DNA from: Chloroflexota bacterium
Lineage (GTDB): Bacteria; Chloroflexota; Dehalococcoidia; GIF9; UBA5620
Length of the DNA stretch: 6,399 bases
Reading direction: 5' to 3'
NCBI GenBank assembly: GCA_026389735.1
Contig: JAPLHH010000060.1
Span: 1-6,399, forward strand
Below the pieces are notes generated by a model. That model had not been told where the DNA came from. It ran no database searches and saw nothing but the letters and a program-made list of their open reading frames with translations. This document shows positions 6,367-6,399 of this stretch, in pieces. The translations under genes and the position numbers were made by a program. Each line of letters begins with the position of its first letter. Position 1 is the stretch's first letter.

Positions 6367-6399
6367 ACCTAATAAAATATTTCTCTTTGGCCTCTACCG

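Overview
The window carries three protein genes of ordinary bacterial type and two non-coding stretches that hold most of the unexplained structure. GC content looks close to balanced. Gene content (a GAF-PAS sensor kinase, a tandem universal stress protein, an Mfd translocase) and a TGTCA..CTGAGCG..AGCGAAG inverted repeat of a kind I associate with Chloroflexota/Dehalococcoidia and related environmental genomes suggest a member of that group. This assignment is an inference with low to moderate confidence.

Layout. Positions 2-1600 (+) encode a soluble sensor histidine kinase (GAF, PAS, HisKA_3, HATPase) whose true 5' end may lie outside the window. Only 38 bp separate it from a convergent gene at 1639-2523 (-), a two-domain UspA-type nucleotide-binding stress protein with a near-consensus promoter and a strong Shine-Dalgarno site. 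A 274-bp divergent intergenic region (2524-2797) follows. It holds the usp promoter, a weaker candidate mfd promoter, a 12-bp perfect palindrome with a T-run, an imperfect long inverted repeat (about 57 bp), and an 18-bp direct repeat on either side of that inverted repeat. Positions 2798-6133 (+) encode full-length Mfd, the transcription-repair coupling factor. The last 266 bp (6134-6399) are non-coding. They contain a sequence with the geometry of a tRNA 3' half ending in ACCA, a very good intrinsic terminator with a GAAA loop, and a further 7-bp hairpin at the edge.

The genes do not form one operon: kinase and usp converge, and usp and mfd diverge. Signal sensing, stress protein and repair coupling fit a general stress-response neighbourhood, but nothing in the sequence links them mechanistically. 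I see no new protein system. The points worth following are the layered leader of mfd and the tRNA-like remnant downstream of it.
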